From contig NZ_VOAZ01000001.1 of the NCBI RefSeq assembly GCF_008369115.1, forward strand, positions 930,001 through 994,000: 64,000 nt of DNA. The letters run 5' to 3'. Origin of the DNA: Psychrobacter sp. ANT_WB68 (GTDB lineage Bacteria > Pseudomonadota > Gammaproteobacteria > Pseudomonadales > Moraxellaceae). A program made the translations under genes and the position numbers. The notes beneath the pieces were generated by a model. It ran no database searches and had not been told where the DNA came from. It saw only the letters and a program-made list of their open reading frames with translations. Positions 17,000-27,021 of the stretch are shown in pieces (position 1 is the first letter of the stretch; each line of letters opens with the position of its first letter).

Positions 17000-19045
17000 A
17001 TGAGCGAGCAAACCGCCACTGCAGTGACCAACCAAACTTCAACCCAAACCTCTCAAGCGCCAACTAACAATCAAACCTTTGCTGATATTTATCGCTCCTC
17101 TATTGAAAATAAAGCGCAGTTTTGGGCAGAGCAAGCTAAGCGTATTTATTGGCATAAAGAGCCTGAGCAAATTCTTGATGACAGCAATTTGCCGTTTGCC
17201 AAATGGTACGTCGGCGGTGAAACCAATCTCTGCTATAACTGTGTCGATCGTCACCTTAAAGAACGCGCAGAGCAGGATGCTTTTATCTGGCTCTCATCTG
17301 AGATTAATCAAGAATTAATAGAAACCTTCCCCGCTGTGGTTGATGCGTTTAAAGATTTGGGCAATAACGTTGAGTTTTATACTGACTATACCAAGCGTCG
17401 CCTGACTTACAACGATCTTTATAAAGAAGTCAATTATTTCGCAGATGTGCTACAGCGTCACGGTATTAAGCAAGGCGATCGCGTCATTATCTATATGCCG
17501 ATGATACTAGAAGCCGCTTACGCGATGTTAGCCTGCGCTCGTATTGGTGCGGTGCATTCAGTGGTGTTTGGTGGCTTTGCCGCGCATAATCTGGCTATTC
17601 GTATGGATGATGCCGAAGCAAAAATGGTGATTACCGTTGATGCCGGCCTACGTGGCGGTAAGGTCGTTAACTATAAGAGCCTTGTGAATCAAGGTATCGA
17701 GCAAGCAACGGTCAAGCCAGAGCATGTGCTAGTGGTCAATCGCGGTGTACTACCATTTGAGCCGCAAGCTATTGATGTGGATTATGCAACCCAGCGCCAC
17801 ATCAGCTGTGAAGCCAATGCCATTGTTGAACCAGTTTGGCTAGAATCTAACACGCCCTCTTATTTGCTTTATACCTCAGGTACCACTGGTACGCCAAAAG
17901 GCGTGCAACGCGATACGGGCGGTCATGCAGTGGCACTGACGACGTCGATGGATTATATCTACGATGGCAAGGCGGGCGAGACGTTTTGGGCAATATCAGA
18001 TATCGGCTGGGCCGTTGGGCATTCTTATACCATTTATGCACCATTGCTCGCTGGCATGACCAGTATCATGTATGAAGGCTTACCGCATCGCCCAAATCCA
18101 GGTATCTGGTGGCGCATTGTCGAAGCCAATAAAGTGAATATCTTATTCACCGCACCGACCGGTGTACGTATGCTCAAAAAACAAGATGAGACTTGGATGA
18201 CGCGCTATGATGTTTCAAGCGTCAAGTCGTTCTTTTTAGCAGGTGAGCCACTTGATGAGTCAACGGCCAATTGGCTGACTAAGCATTTAGGGGTGCCAAT
18301 TTTAGATCATTACTGGCAGACAGAATCGGGTTGGCCGATTCTAAGTAATACGCCCAAGTTTAATCATAAACCTCACAAACAAGGCTCACCGGGATATCCC
18401 ATGTATGGCTATGATGCGCATGTCATTAATGAAGAGACAGGCGAGCCTTGTGCTGCAGGTGAAAAAGGTCTGCTAGCGATTCGCGCACCTTTACCGCCGG
18501 GCTGTTTAACCACAGTATGGCGTAATGACGAGCGCTTTATTAGCAGTTATTTTGGTTTATTTGACGGCAAGCAATACTCGACCTCAGACTATGCCGTGAG
18601 TGACAAAGACGGCTATTTTTATATATTAGGACGTACCGATGATGTGATTAACGTTGCCGGTCATCGTATTGGGACGCAAGAGATTGAAGAGGCTATCAGC
18701 ACCCATCCAGAAATGGCGGAGTGTGCGGTCGTCGGTATCCAAGATGAGTTAAAAGGCGAATTGCCCATCGCCTTCTGTGTGCTCAAAGATCATGAGCAAG
18801 TGGCAACGACAGAAAACCGCTTCCGCATTGAGCAGCAGGTCATTGGCGCGGTGGTCAAATCGCTTGGTGGTATTGCAAGGCCAGCGGCGATTTATTTCCC
18901 GCAAGCATTACCAAAGACGCGATCTGGTAAAATCTTACGCCGTGCTATTCGCGCTTTAGCAGAGGGTAATGAGACAGGTGATATGTCTACACTGGATAAT
19001 CCAACAGCGATTGAGGCCATTAAACAATCTATGAAAGATTACTAA
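17000..19045 (+). CDS. prpE: Propionate--CoA ligase
   Basis: ATG 17000 is preferred to the in-frame ATG 16982 because TAAGGACAGC precedes it at proper spacing. The 681-residue product follows E. coli PrpE over its length (FWAEQAKRI, LCYNCVDRHL, ACARIGAVHSVVFGGFA, YTSGTTGTPKGVQRD, YWQTESGWPI, GRTDDVINVAGHR and LPKTRSGKILRR with the catalytic lysine near the C-terminus). It makes propionyl-CoA from propionate, ATP and CoA; related acetyl-CoA synthetases are the alternative, but the matches favour PrpE. The N-terminus is about 30 residues longer than in E. coli and Thr/Gln-rich. Placed next to the valine genes, it shares their end product, propionyl-CoA. Confidence 0.88.
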   Translation: MSEQTATAVTNQTSTQTSQAPTNNQTFADIYRSSIENKAQFWAEQAKRIYWHKEPEQILDDSNLPFAKWYVGGETNLCYNCVDRHLKERAEQDAFIWLSSEINQELIETFPAVVDAFKDLGNNVEFYTDYTKRRLTYNDLYKEVNYFADVLQRHGIKQGDRVIIYMPMILEAAYAMLACARIGAVHSVVFGGFAAHNLAIRMDDAEAKMVITVDAGLRGGKVVNYKSLVNQGIEQATVKPEHVLVVNRGVLPFEPQAIDVDYATQRHISCEANAIVEPVWLESNTPSYLLYTSGTTGTPKGVQRDTGGHAVALTTSMDYIYDGKAGETFWAISDIGWAVGHSYTIYAPLLAGMTSIMYEGLPHRPNPGIWWRIVEANKVNILFTAPTGVRMLKKQDETWMTRYDVSSVKSFFLAGEPLDESTANWLTKHLGVPILDHYWQTESGWPILSNTPKFNHKPHKQGSPGYPMYGYDAHVINEETGEPCAAGEKGLLAIRAPLPPGCLTTVWRNDERFISSYFGLFDGKQYSTSDYAVSDKDGYFYILGRTDDVINVAGHRIGTQEIEEAISTHPEMAECAVVGIQDELKGELPIAFCVLKDHEQVATTENRFRIEQQVIGAVVKSLGGIARPAAIYFPQALPKTRSGKILRRAIRALAEGNETGDMSTLDNPTAIEAIKQSMKDY

Positions 19046-19350
19046 GCACATTTTTAGGTATATTTCAAAATAGCCTTTATCTAAAAAAGCTCATGAATGG
19101 TCATGGGCTTTTTTATTGTCGCCAATAACTTACCGGTAATGATAAAGAAATCTGACATTAACATTAACTTTGCTAAAAGCAACATAAAGAGCTTGACCCT
19201 AAAATTGTTTTATTGTTATAGTCAATAACGATACGAAACAAATCATTTTAAAATCATATTTGATTGCTAAAAACTTATTATTTTTAACATCTTTTACGCA
19301 CACGAAGACACCGTCACACGGCAGTCCGGTAAACAAGATAAGGAAATCTT
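19046..19350. other. Spacer between prpE and mmsA
   Basis: These 305 bases hold the prpE terminator (19083-19115) and presumably the promoter of the valine operon. An AT-rich stretch at 19200-19290 would suit one, but no confident -35/-10 pair was picked. A purine-rich AAGGAAATC element precedes the mmsA start. Confidence 0.45.
19083..19115 (+). terminator. Terminator after prpE
   Basis: AAAAAAGC-T-CATGA pairs with TCATG-G-GCTTTTTT, with one wobble, followed by T residues. It begins 37 bases after the prpE stop. Confidence 0.8.
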
Positions 19351-20835
19351 ATGCACCACGTTCAGCAGCTCATCAATGGTCAATTTGTTGATTCTAATAC
19401 TAGCGAATGGATTGATATTACCGATCCTGCCACGCAGGAAGTCATCGCTAAAGTTCCGCAAACCACCGATGATGAGATTAACCAAGCAGTCGCGGCCGCT
19501 CAAACGGCTTTTCAAACTTGGCGAAAAACGCCAATCACCACCCGCGCCCGTATCTTCTTAAGGTATCAAGCATTGATACGTGAACATATGGACGAGCTGG
19601 CAGAAATCTTAACGGCCGAGCAAGGCAAAACGATTGCTGATGCGCGCGGTGATGTATTTCGTGGCTTAGAAGTGGTTGAGCATGCCGCTGGTATTGCTAA
19701 CTTGCAGATTGGTGATTTCGTTGAAAACGTCGCCTCAGGCGTTGATACTTACAGCATTTGGCAGCCACTTGGCGTCTGCGCAGGCATTACACCGTTTAAC
19801 TTTCCAGCGATGATTCCGTTATGGATGTTCCCAATGGCGATTGCCACGGGCAACACCTTTATCCTTAAGCCTTCTGAACAAGATCCTATGGTCACTATGC
19901 GTTTGGTTGAGCTAGCCGTTGAAGCGGGTGTGCCTGAAGGCGTACTAAACGTGGTTCATGGTGGCAAGGCGACGGTTGATGCTATTTGTGATCACCCAGA
20001 CATCAAAGCGGTTTCATTTGTTGGCTCTACCAATGTCGGTAAACACGTCTATGAGCGTGCTAGTAAATCGGGCAAACGCGCTCAGTGTATGATGGGCGCA
20101 AAAAATCACGGTGTTATCCTGCCAGATGCCAATAAAGAGCAAACGCTTAATCAGCTAGCGGGTGCTGCCTTTGGTGCTGCTGGGCAACGTTGTATGGCGC
20201 TGTCAGTCGTGGTACTAGTAGGTGCAGCAGGTGAGTGGATTGATGATATCAAAGCCAAAGCTGAAGGCTTGGTTGTATCAGCGGGTAAGCATGATAAAGA
20301 TTTAGGTCCGCTGATTTCTCCTGCTGCAAAAGCTCGTGTTGAGCATTTGATTGGTACTGGTGTAGAAGAAGGGGCTAGTTTGATTCTTGATGGTCGCGGT
20401 ATTACGGTTGAAGGTTATGAGAAGGGCAACTTTGTAGGACCTACTATCTTTGATAACGTCACTGCGGATATGCAAATTTATAAAGAAGAAATCTTTGGAC
20501 CTGTACTGTGTATCATGCGTGCAGCCGACCTTGATGAAGCGATTGAGCTGCTAAATGCCAATCCACATGGTAATGGTACTGCTATATTCACTCAGTCAGG
20601 CGCAGCGGCGCATAAGTTCCAACAAGATATTCAGGTGGGTCAAATCGGTATCAATTTGCCGATTCCTGTGCCACTACCAATGTTCTCATTCTCAGGCTCG
20701 CGTGCCAGTAAACTTGGTGATCTCGGTCCTTATGGTAAGCAGGCTGTGCAATTCTATACTCAAACCAAGACTGTCACGGCGCGCTGGTTTGATGATGAGG
20801 CGAGCCGCGGGGTTAATACCACTATTTCAATTTAA
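19351..20835 (+). CDS. mmsA: Methylmalonate-semialdehyde dehydrogenase (CoA-acylating)
   Basis: This 494-residue ALDH-fold enzyme has the MmsA hallmarks: [17 protein letters not shown] (near 150-166), and GQRCMALS with the nucleophile Cys281. The segment before it ([10 protein letters not shown]) replaces the usual general-base glutamate region, as is normal in MmsA. It converts methylmalonate semialdehyde plus CoA and NAD to propionyl-CoA and CO2, the last step of distal valine breakdown; it can also act on malonate semialdehyde. It heads a same-strand run with acyl-CoA dehydrogenase, enoyl-CoA hydratase, HIBYL-CoA hydrolase and mmsB. AAGGAAATCTT before ATG 19351 is a good ribosome binding site. 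Confidence 0.93.
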   Translation: MHHVQQLINGQFVDSNTSEWIDITDPATQEVIAKVPQTTDDEINQAVAAAQTAFQTWRKTPITTRARIFLRYQALIREHMDELAEILTAEQGKTIADARGDVFRGLEVVEHAAGIANLQIGDFVENVASGVDTYSIWQPLGVCAGITPFNFPAMIPLWMFPMAIATGNTFILKPSEQDPMVTMRLVELAVEAGVPEGVLNVVHGGKATVDAICDHPDIKAVSFVGSTNVGKHVYERASKSGKRAQCMMGAKNHGVILPDANKEQTLNQLAGAAFGAAGQRCMALSVVVLVGAAGEWIDDIKAKAEGLVVSAGKHDKDLGPLISPAAKARVEHLIGTGVEEGASLILDGRGITVEGYEKGNFVGPTIFDNVTADMQIYKEEIFGPVLCIMRAADLDEAIELLNANPHGNGTAIFTQSGAAAHKFQQDIQVGQIGINLPIPVPLPMFSFSGSRASKLGDLGPYGKQAVQFYTQTKTVTARWFDDEASRGVNTTISI

Positions 20836-21008
20836 TCATTAATTCACTATATTAGCGGTGTAACGTCAATCTTGCTTACTATGTTTTTTAGACACTGATG
20901 CATGATTTTTTGATTGTCGTTATGCCGCCGCTATTATAAGTGACATTAAATTGACACTTTACCAAATTCTCTCCACCATATTTGCTTTTTAAGCACAAGG
21001 ATGACCCT

Positions 21009-22169
21009 ATGGATTTTTCACTGACCGAAGATCAAATTGCCTTTCGCCAAACTGCCAGACAGTTTGCCCAAAAAGAGCTAAGGCCGAATGCGGCTGAATG
21101 GGATCGCACCTCGCATTTCCCAGTCGATGTGATTAAAAAATCAGGCGAACTTGGCTTTTTGGGGCTATATACCAATCCAGAATATGATGGTTTGGGATTA
21201 CCACGCTTAGACTCTGCTATGGTCTTTGAGGAACTGGCATGGGGTGATACGGCGGTTGCTGCCTATATGAGTATTCATAATATGGCTGGTTGGATGATCG
21301 GTGAGTATGGCAGCGATACTTTGTGTAAGAAGTATTTGCCCAATATGGTCAGCGGTGAGTGGCTTGGCAGCTATTGCTTAACTGAGCCGAACGCCGGTTC
21401 TGATGCTGCATCGTTACGTACCAAAGCTGACAAGCAAGGCGACCATTACGTACTCAATGGGGAAAAAACCTTTATTTCAGGCGCAGGCTCGACCGATGTC
21501 TTAGTAGTGATGGCTCGCACAGGTGGTGCAGGACCTAAAGGCATTTCAGCTTTTGTAGTAGACGCTGATAGCGCCGGTATCGAGTATGGGAAAAATGAGC
21601 ATAAAATGGGCTGGAAAGCGCAGCCAACACGCACCATCAGCTTTAAAGATGTCAAAGTGCCAGCAGAAAATCTGATAGGTGAGGAAGGCCAAGGTTTTCG
21701 TATCGCTATGAAAGGTTTAGATGGCGGTCGTATTAATATCGGTATCTGTGCAGTGGGTACCGCGCAGTCTGCACTAGAAACAGCAACCAATTACGTGCAA
21801 GAACGCAGCCAATTTGGTAGCGCGATTGCCAGCTTACAATCAGTACAGTTTAAACTGGCCGATATGCTCACTCAAACCATTACTGCAAGGCAAATGCTGT
21901 ATTTAGCAGCTAATAAAGTCGATAACAATGATGGGCAAGCATCCACCTACTGTGCTATGGCCAAGCGTCTTTCTACAGATCTTTGTTTTGATGTCGCTAA
22001 TGAAGCTCTGCAACTACATGGTGGCTATGGCTATCTAAATGAGTATCCACTTGAGCGCCATGTGCGAGATTTGCGTGTTCATCAAATTTTAGAAGGCACC
22101 AATGAAATCATGCGCGTGATTGTCTCGCGTCAGCTGCTACAAGATGAGGCATTGAGTCAATTGCGTTGA
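21009..22169 (+). CDS. Isobutyryl-CoA dehydrogenase (acyl-CoA dehydrogenase family)
   Basis: ATG 21009, preceded by CACAAGGATGACC, is a better start than the in-frame TTG at 20982. The 386-residue product has acyl-CoA dehydrogenase signatures: CLTEPNAGSDAASL near 123-136, GRINIGICAVG near 240-250, and LHGGYGYLNEYPLERHVRD near 335-353. Glu362 in LEGTNEI is at the place of the catalytic base used by short-chain and isobutyryl-CoA dehydrogenases. FAD-dependent oxidation of isobutyryl-CoA to methacrylyl-CoA fits the context of mmsA, the crotonase genes and mmsB; the substrate is inferred from the cluster. Confidence 0.85.
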   Translation: MDFSLTEDQIAFRQTARQFAQKELRPNAAEWDRTSHFPVDVIKKSGELGFLGLYTNPEYDGLGLPRLDSAMVFEELAWGDTAVAAYMSIHNMAGWMIGEYGSDTLCKKYLPNMVSGEWLGSYCLTEPNAGSDAASLRTKADKQGDHYVLNGEKTFISGAGSTDVLVVMARTGGAGPKGISAFVVDADSAGIEYGKNEHKMGWKAQPTRTISFKDVKVPAENLIGEEGQGFRIAMKGLDGGRINIGICAVGTAQSALETATNYVQERSQFGSAIASLQSVQFKLADMLTQTITARQMLYLAANKVDNNDGQASTYCAMAKRLSTDLCFDVANEALQLHGGYGYLNEYPLERHVRDLRVHQILEGTNEIMRVIVSRQLLQDEALSQLR

Positions 22170-22274
22170 TTTTATAATGCTACTGTTTATATTTCGCTAT
22201 GGTTTTCTATGGCTGTTTAATAACTTTACTTTTTAAGAAGCCGTATCAACTTCAAATAAAATAAAGGATTATTT

Positions 22275-23057
22275 ATGACGGATTATACCAATCTTCAATT
22301 ATCGATTGACGGTCATACTGCTACCGTGACATTGAACAACCCACCAGCTCATACATGGACGATGGAAAGTCTACCAGCGCTCAAGCAGCTGGTTTCTGAC
22401 CTCAATGCGAATGATGATGTTTATGCCTTAATTATTTATGGCGATGGCGAGAAGTTCTTTTCAGCTGGTGCAGATTTAAATAATTTTGTAGATGGTGATA
22501 AAGGTCGTGCCATCAGCATGGCTATCGCTTTTGGTGAAGCGTTTGAAGCGCTATCAGCCTATCGCGGCGTTAGCATCGCGGTCATCAACGGTTATGCGAT
22601 GGGTGGTGGACTTGAGTGCGCGCTGGCCTGTGATATCCGTATCGCAGAAGCGCATGCACAGATGGCATTGCCCGAGACAGGCGTTGGCTTATTGCCGTGC
22701 GCTGGTGGCACACAAAACCTGACTATGTTGGTTGGCGAAGGCTGGGCAAAGCGCATGATATTATGCGGTGAGCGCGTCGATGCTGATACCGCATTACGCA
22801 TTGGTTTAGTCGAAGAAGTCACGGCAAAAGGTGGTGGTTTATTAGCGGCGCAAGCATTGGCGCAAAAAGTCGCTAAGCAGTCTCCTGTTGCCGTCACTTA
22901 TTCTAAGCAGCTTATCCAAGCGGCAAGAAACACCCCGCCTGCACAAAACCTTATCCATGAGCGCGAAGCTTTTGTTAAGTTATTCGACACCAAAGACCAG
23001 CGTGAAGGCGTGCAAGCCTTCTTAGAGAAACGTAAACCCACTTGGCAAAATAAATAG
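22275..23057 (+). CDS. Enoyl-CoA hydratase (methacrylyl-CoA hydratase step of valine breakdown)
   Basis: The 260-residue crotonase-fold protein carries SAGADLN near 64-70 and GYAMGGGLECALA, forming the oxyanion hole. Both catalytic glutamates are present, Glu114 (GGGLE) and Glu134 (LPETGVG), twenty residues apart as in crotonase. It would add water to methacrylyl-CoA to give 3-hydroxyisobutyryl-CoA in this cluster. ATAAAGGATTATTT precedes ATG 22275. It starts about 105 bases after the dehydrogenase and 60 bases before the hydrolase gene, probably one transcript. Confidence 0.87.
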   Translation: MTDYTNLQLSIDGHTATVTLNNPPAHTWTMESLPALKQLVSDLNANDDVYALIIYGDGEKFFSAGADLNNFVDGDKGRAISMAIAFGEAFEALSAYRGVSIAVINGYAMGGGLECALACDIRIAEAHAQMALPETGVGLLPCAGGTQNLTMLVGEGWAKRMILCGERVDADTALRIGLVEEVTAKGGGLLAAQALAQKVAKQSPVAVTYSKQLIQAARNTPPAQNLIHEREAFVKLFDTKDQREGVQAFLEKRKPTWQNK

Positions 23058-23117
23058 GCAAAATTGCATCAGATTTCATTCTAATATTTTCCCTTTTAAT
23101 CTTTGTAGGTCACTTTT

Positions 23118-24383
23118 ATGACAGCAGCTATGACAGCGACGGATGACAATAATCAGAAAGCCGTAGAAAAAATCGCACAAGAAGCACCAGTATTGTTTCA
23201 AACTGAAACGACAGACTGTGGTCATCTCATTGGGATAATGACGTTGAATACACCAAAATCTCTCAATGCTTTAAGTGTGGAGATGTGTCAGTTATTATCC
23301 CAACAGCTAGAGCAGTGGGAAAGTGATGATCAGGTAGTGGCATTGGTGCTAAAAGGGGCAGGGGATAAAGCCTTTTGTGCTGGCGGTGATATCCGTAAAC
23401 TCTATGACAGTATGTCAGAAACAGCACCGCTGCCAAACCCTTATGCGACAGAGTTTTTCGGTAGTGAGTACAATCTCTATCGACAGATGCACTTTTATCC
23501 TAAGCCACTCATCCTCTGGGGTGATGGCATTATTATGGGTGGCGGTATGGGGCTAATGGCTGGTTGTAGTCATCGTCTGGTCACTGAGCGCACCCGTTTT
23601 GCGATGCCTGAGATTACCATTGGACTGTTCCCTGATGCCTCTGGCAGTTGGTTTTTGCAGCGTATGCCAGCTAAAACAGGTTTGTTCTTGGGATTAACGG
23701 GTGCGATGTGTAATGGCAGTGACGCATTATTGGCCAATCTGGCAGAGTATGCCGTCGCCAGTGATGATTATGATGCCATCATCCAACGCCTAAAGCAGAG
23801 CGATTGGCAAGCCACAGCTGGTAGCCCAGATCAATGTCATAACAATAGCGCCCATAATATCGTGAGCCGCGCACTGGCAGCGCAACCAGTTGCTAAATTG
23901 CCTGCTAGTAAGCTTGCACAGCATTGGAGTGCTATCCAGCAGCTGATGAACAGCGGTGGCTTGGGTGACATTGATGCAATGCTACAAAGTGACGAGGCTA
24001 TCGCAAAGTTAGATGAAGACTTTGCTAATGACAGTTGGACGCAGCGAGCCGTAGCAACTTATCGACATGGCTGCCCAGTGACTGCAGCGTTGACCTATGC
24101 GCTTTATCATAAAGTCACTGACTTATCGCTAGAGCAAGTTCTGTATTTAGAAACCAACGTGGCGGTACACTGTGCAGCCAATCCGGATTTCAAAGAAGGC
24201 GTACGTGCGCTACTGATTGATAAAGACCGTAATCCACAATGGTCACGTTCATTAACAGACTGCCTCAGTACAGAAGGGCAAGCATACATTCATCAGCATT
24301 TTGTGAATCCTTATGCTAAAGGTGAGCATCCCTTAGATAATTGGTTGGGTGATGAAGCATTAAGCAGTCAGTTGGTGCGCTAA
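23118..24383 (+). CDS. 3-Hydroxyisobutyryl-CoA hydrolase
   Basis: The 421-residue crotonase-superfamily protein shows FCAGGDIRKL near 89-98 and GIIMGGGMGLMAG near 138-150. Glu165 and Asp173 in MPEITIGLFPDASGS are eight residues apart, as in characterised HIBYL-CoA hydrolases. It is longer than an ordinary enoyl-CoA hydratase, with the C-terminal extension usual for hydrolases. The reaction frees 3-hydroxyisobutyrate from CoA, which lowers toxic methacrylyl-CoA and feeds mmsB. An N-terminal tail of about 25 residues is poorly conserved in appearance; the in-frame ATG at codon 5 is an alternative start. Confidence 0.88.
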   Translation: MTAAMTATDDNNQKAVEKIAQEAPVLFQTETTDCGHLIGIMTLNTPKSLNALSVEMCQLLSQQLEQWESDDQVVALVLKGAGDKAFCAGGDIRKLYDSMSETAPLPNPYATEFFGSEYNLYRQMHFYPKPLILWGDGIIMGGGMGLMAGCSHRLVTERTRFAMPEITIGLFPDASGSWFLQRMPAKTGLFLGLTGAMCNGSDALLANLAEYAVASDDYDAIIQRLKQSDWQATAGSPDQCHNNSAHNIVSRALAAQPVAKLPASKLAQHWSAIQQLMNSGGLGDIDAMLQSDEAIAKLDEDFANDSWTQRAVATYRHGCPVTAALTYALYHKVTDLSLEQVLYLETNVAVHCAANPDFKEGVRALLIDKDRNPQWSRSLTDCLSTEGQAYIHQHFVNPYAKGEHPLDNWLGDEALSSQLVR

Positions 24384-24488
24384 GCGTCTTTAAATATCTA
24401 TAAAGCAATACAAACAATTTCAATTAAATAAATCATGCAATAACTTATGTAGCAATACCTACATAAGCGATCATCAAGGAGTGATGAG

Positions 24489-25463
24489 ATGGGTACAACG
24501 GGTTCAGTTTTAAGTAATAAAGAAACAAAGAATACGGTTACGACCAATAGCAATACTGCTAAGCCAAATATAGCCTTTATTGGGCTTGGCAATATGGGCG
24601 CACCGATGGCAGAGAACTTGTTAAAAGCAGGTTATACACTGTCTGTTTATGACTTATCTGCGGATGCGACCCAGCGCTTGCAGCAAGCAGGTGCCAGTGT
24701 GGCTGATAGTCCTAAAGATGCTGCAAGCAACGCTCAGGTCATCATTAGCATGTTGCCGGCTGGTAAGCACGTCCATTCTGTCTATTTAGGTGACAGCGGC
24801 GCTAATGGTTTGCTGGCAGTATTGCCTAAAGGTACATTGGTTATTGATAGCAGTACCATTGCTGCTGCTGATGCAAGATTGGTGGCAGAGGCAGCAAGTA
24901 AGCTTGGCATCGACTTCTTAGATGCACCAGTCTCCGGTGGTACAGGCGGTGCCATCGCTGGTACTTTAACCTTTATCGTTGGTGGTAGCGACGACGCATT
25001 TGCCAAAGCTGAGCCAATACTTGCCATTATGGGAAAAAATATCTTTCATGCAGGCGACCATGGTGCCGGACAAGTTGCAAAAATCTGTAACAATATGCTG
25101 TTAGGTATTTTAATGGCGGGTACGGCAGAAGCAATTAATCTGGGTGTCAAAAACGGTCTAGACCCTAAAGTGCTATCAGATATTATGCTACAAAGCTCAG
25201 GTCGTAACTGGACGCTAGAAGTCTATAACCCTTATCCGCAAGTGATGGAAAACGTTCCTTCTAGTAATGGCTATAAGGGCGGATTTATGAGTAAACTGAT
25301 GCAAAAAGACCTTAACCTTGCGATGCAAACGGCTCAGGATACCAATGTTGAGACGCCAATGGGTGCTAAAGCAACGGAGCTCTATGAAGCTCATGCAGTA
25401 GAGAACGGCGATAAGGACTTCTCTAGTATTATTGCGCGTCATGATAGCTCGGTACTGTCTTAA
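24489..25463 (+). CDS. mmsB: 3-Hydroxyisobutyrate dehydrogenase
   Basis: This 324-residue beta-hydroxyacid dehydrogenase has an N-terminal Rossmann motif FIGLGNMGAPMAENLL (near 31-46), the substrate loop DAPVSGGTGGAIAGTLT, and the catalytic Lys198 in GQVAKICNNM. It oxidises 3-hydroxyisobutyrate to methylmalonate semialdehyde with NAD, just before MmsA. AAGGAG seven bases before ATG 24489 supports a start that leaves an N-terminal tail of about 27 residues (Asn/Thr-rich) not found in most relatives. It ends the catabolic run, followed by a strong terminator. Confidence 0.92.
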   Translation: MGTTGSVLSNKETKNTVTTNSNTAKPNIAFIGLGNMGAPMAENLLKAGYTLSVYDLSADATQRLQQAGASVADSPKDAASNAQVIISMLPAGKHVHSVYLGDSGANGLLAVLPKGTLVIDSSTIAAADARLVAEAASKLGIDFLDAPVSGGTGGAIAGTLTFIVGGSDDAFAKAEPILAIMGKNIFHAGDHGAGQVAKICNNMLLGILMAGTAEAINLGVKNGLDPKVLSDIMLQSSGRNWTLEVYNPYPQVMENVPSSNGYKGGFMSKLMQKDLNLAMQTAQDTNVETPMGAKATELYEAHAVENGDKDFSSIIARHDSSVLS

Positions 25464-25553
25464 AGTTCTAAGCACTTAATAATTGTTAATTAATTTTGAA
25501 TGATAGTGCTTTAGTCAAATGTTGGAAGATTATTTCCATAGCACTATAAACAA

Positions 25554-25603
25554 GCATAAAAAAAGGTCTACGCTCTTATTATGGCGCAGACCTTTTTTTA
25601 TGC
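25554..25603. terminator. Strong bidirectional terminator between mmsB and the IclR gene
   Basis: Two perfect 16-base arms, 25554-25569 and 25588-25603, hold GGTCT/AGACC next to seven A and seven T residues. It separates the convergent mmsB and iclR genes and can serve both. Confidence 0.9.
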
Positions 25604-25666
25604 TTAATTTTTTATGCTTAATAATGTTTTGGCTTGATGCCTCTTATGCTTGAGATTATATAGCCT

Positions 25667-26425
25667 CTAGTTTTGTAGCTCATAAACCAATGCTTGAATA
25701 TCCTGCGCCGCTACTTGCAAGCGCGGTACATGTGTCAGTAGATCATCTAGCGATACGCGTATCGTAGGTGCATGCAAGTATAAAGACGCTAGATAGCGCG
25801 ATTTCTTGTCCAATATTGGTACCGCTACCGCTACCATCTCAGAGATGAATTCTTCATTATCAATGCCAATACCTGTTTCAGCGATACGATCAAGCTCAGC
25901 ATTTAAAGCATCAACATTGGTAATCGTATTTTTGGTAAATCTATCTAACGGTAGTCCTTGCAGTATTTTAGCGCGGCTAGTAGCCGGTAATTGGCTTAAA
26001 TAAAGCTTGCCAGTAGCGGTACACCACATCGGTGATTTTGCGCCTACGGGGAGATAAATTTGTAAGGGTAGCGAGGTCTTAGCACGATTGGTATATATCA
26101 TATCCATTTTATAAGGAATAGCAATACCACAAGTCTCTTGAATCTCATCAACCAATTTGTGCAAAATTATTTGCCGCTCATTGAAGAACTGACGCTGTTG
26201 CCAAAGCTCAACGCTCAAATTACGTACCCGCTTGCCAGGAATAATGCCACCGCCAATATCAACTGTGACAAACCCTTCATCAACCAGATTTTGAATCAAT
26301 CGATGGATAGTTGGCTTTGGGATATCAAGCTTTTGCGACAGCTCAAGTGGAGAGAGGGGTTGAGAAGCATAAGACACCGCTTCAATGATCTCTAACACAC
26401 GGGTAATCGACGATACTTTAGGCAT
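25667..26425 (-). CDS. IclR-family transcriptional regulator
   Basis: The 252-residue protein starts with a winged helix (SITRVLEIIEAV, LSQKLDIPKPTIHRLIQNLVDEGFV, near 5-55) followed by an IclR effector domain (GAKSPMWCTATGKLYLSQLP, GIGIDNEEF, VAVAVPILD). IclR proteins sense small acids and often control neighbouring catabolic genes. Converging on the valine/isobutyrate cluster, it is the natural candidate regulator, but no operator was recognised, so the link is inference. It begins at ATG 26425 with no obvious strong ribosome binding site. Confidence 0.87.
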   Translation of the reverse strand: MPKVSSITRVLEIIEAVSYASQPLSPLELSQKLDIPKPTIHRLIQNLVDEGFVTVDIGGGIIPGKRVRNLSVELWQQRQFFNERQIILHKLVDEIQETCGIAIPYKMDMIYTNRAKTSLPLQIYLPVGAKSPMWCTATGKLYLSQLPATSRAKILQGLPLDRFTKNTITNVDALNAELDRIAETGIGIDNEEFISEMVAVAVPILDKKSRYLASLYLHAPTIRVSLDDLLTHVPRLQVAAQDIQALVYELQN

Positions 26426-27021
26426 ATAAATGGCTCAATAAAAAGAATAAGTATAAAACAGAGAACAAACGAACATGGAATCAGTCAGTTAAAAGCCGAT
26501 AAATATAAGGACTAAAAACAAATCTATTATTAAGTCTAATTTAGCATATTATAGCGCTCAGACAAGCTTATATCTCATTATATGTAAACACATTTATGCT
26601 CCATACACCGTTTATAGAATATCTGATGTTTAAGTAAGATTAGATACGTTCATTCACAAATGACAACAAACTGTAGTAATAAACTCTAGAAATGTAATTG
26701 AGTTAAGTGCTGATGTAGGTCATCATACTGACATGTTTTGTAATACCTTTACATGAGCGTTAAGCAATTCAATATTCATGTTTATACTGTTCAGTTGCTT
26801 TGAGAGCTTTGTGTAACAGGAAAGCGAAGTTTTGCGGGTTGGTGTAGCAATTATTACAATATCTATGCAATCTTTACACAACGGCAAATAAAAAGCGCAT
26901 CCTTGGGGGTGACTTTTCGAGCCAAAATTGTTTTAATCTGCTCAACAAAATGGTTGTTTAAAAAAAGCTAAATTATCATTTTTTTACGGGCGAGTTATTT
27001 CACACTTTAGGAGAGTATTTT
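26426..27021. other. 596-base leader/promoter region before the outer membrane protein gene
   Basis: No ORF is evident. The stretch separates divergent genes, so both promoters lie here. A terminator-like hairpin is at 26891-26917. The last 100 bases are AT-rich, and TAGGAGAG precedes the ATG at 27022. The length and the high-expression codons of the gene suggest a long 5' leader. Confidence 0.5.
26891..26917 (+). promoter_or_regulatory. Hairpin in the leader of the outer membrane protein gene
   Basis: AAAAG and CTTTT enclose CATCC-TTGG-GGGTG, a short stem about 105 bases before the start codon. It could be an mRNA-stabilising or attenuating structure. This rests on base pairing alone. Confidence 0.3.
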
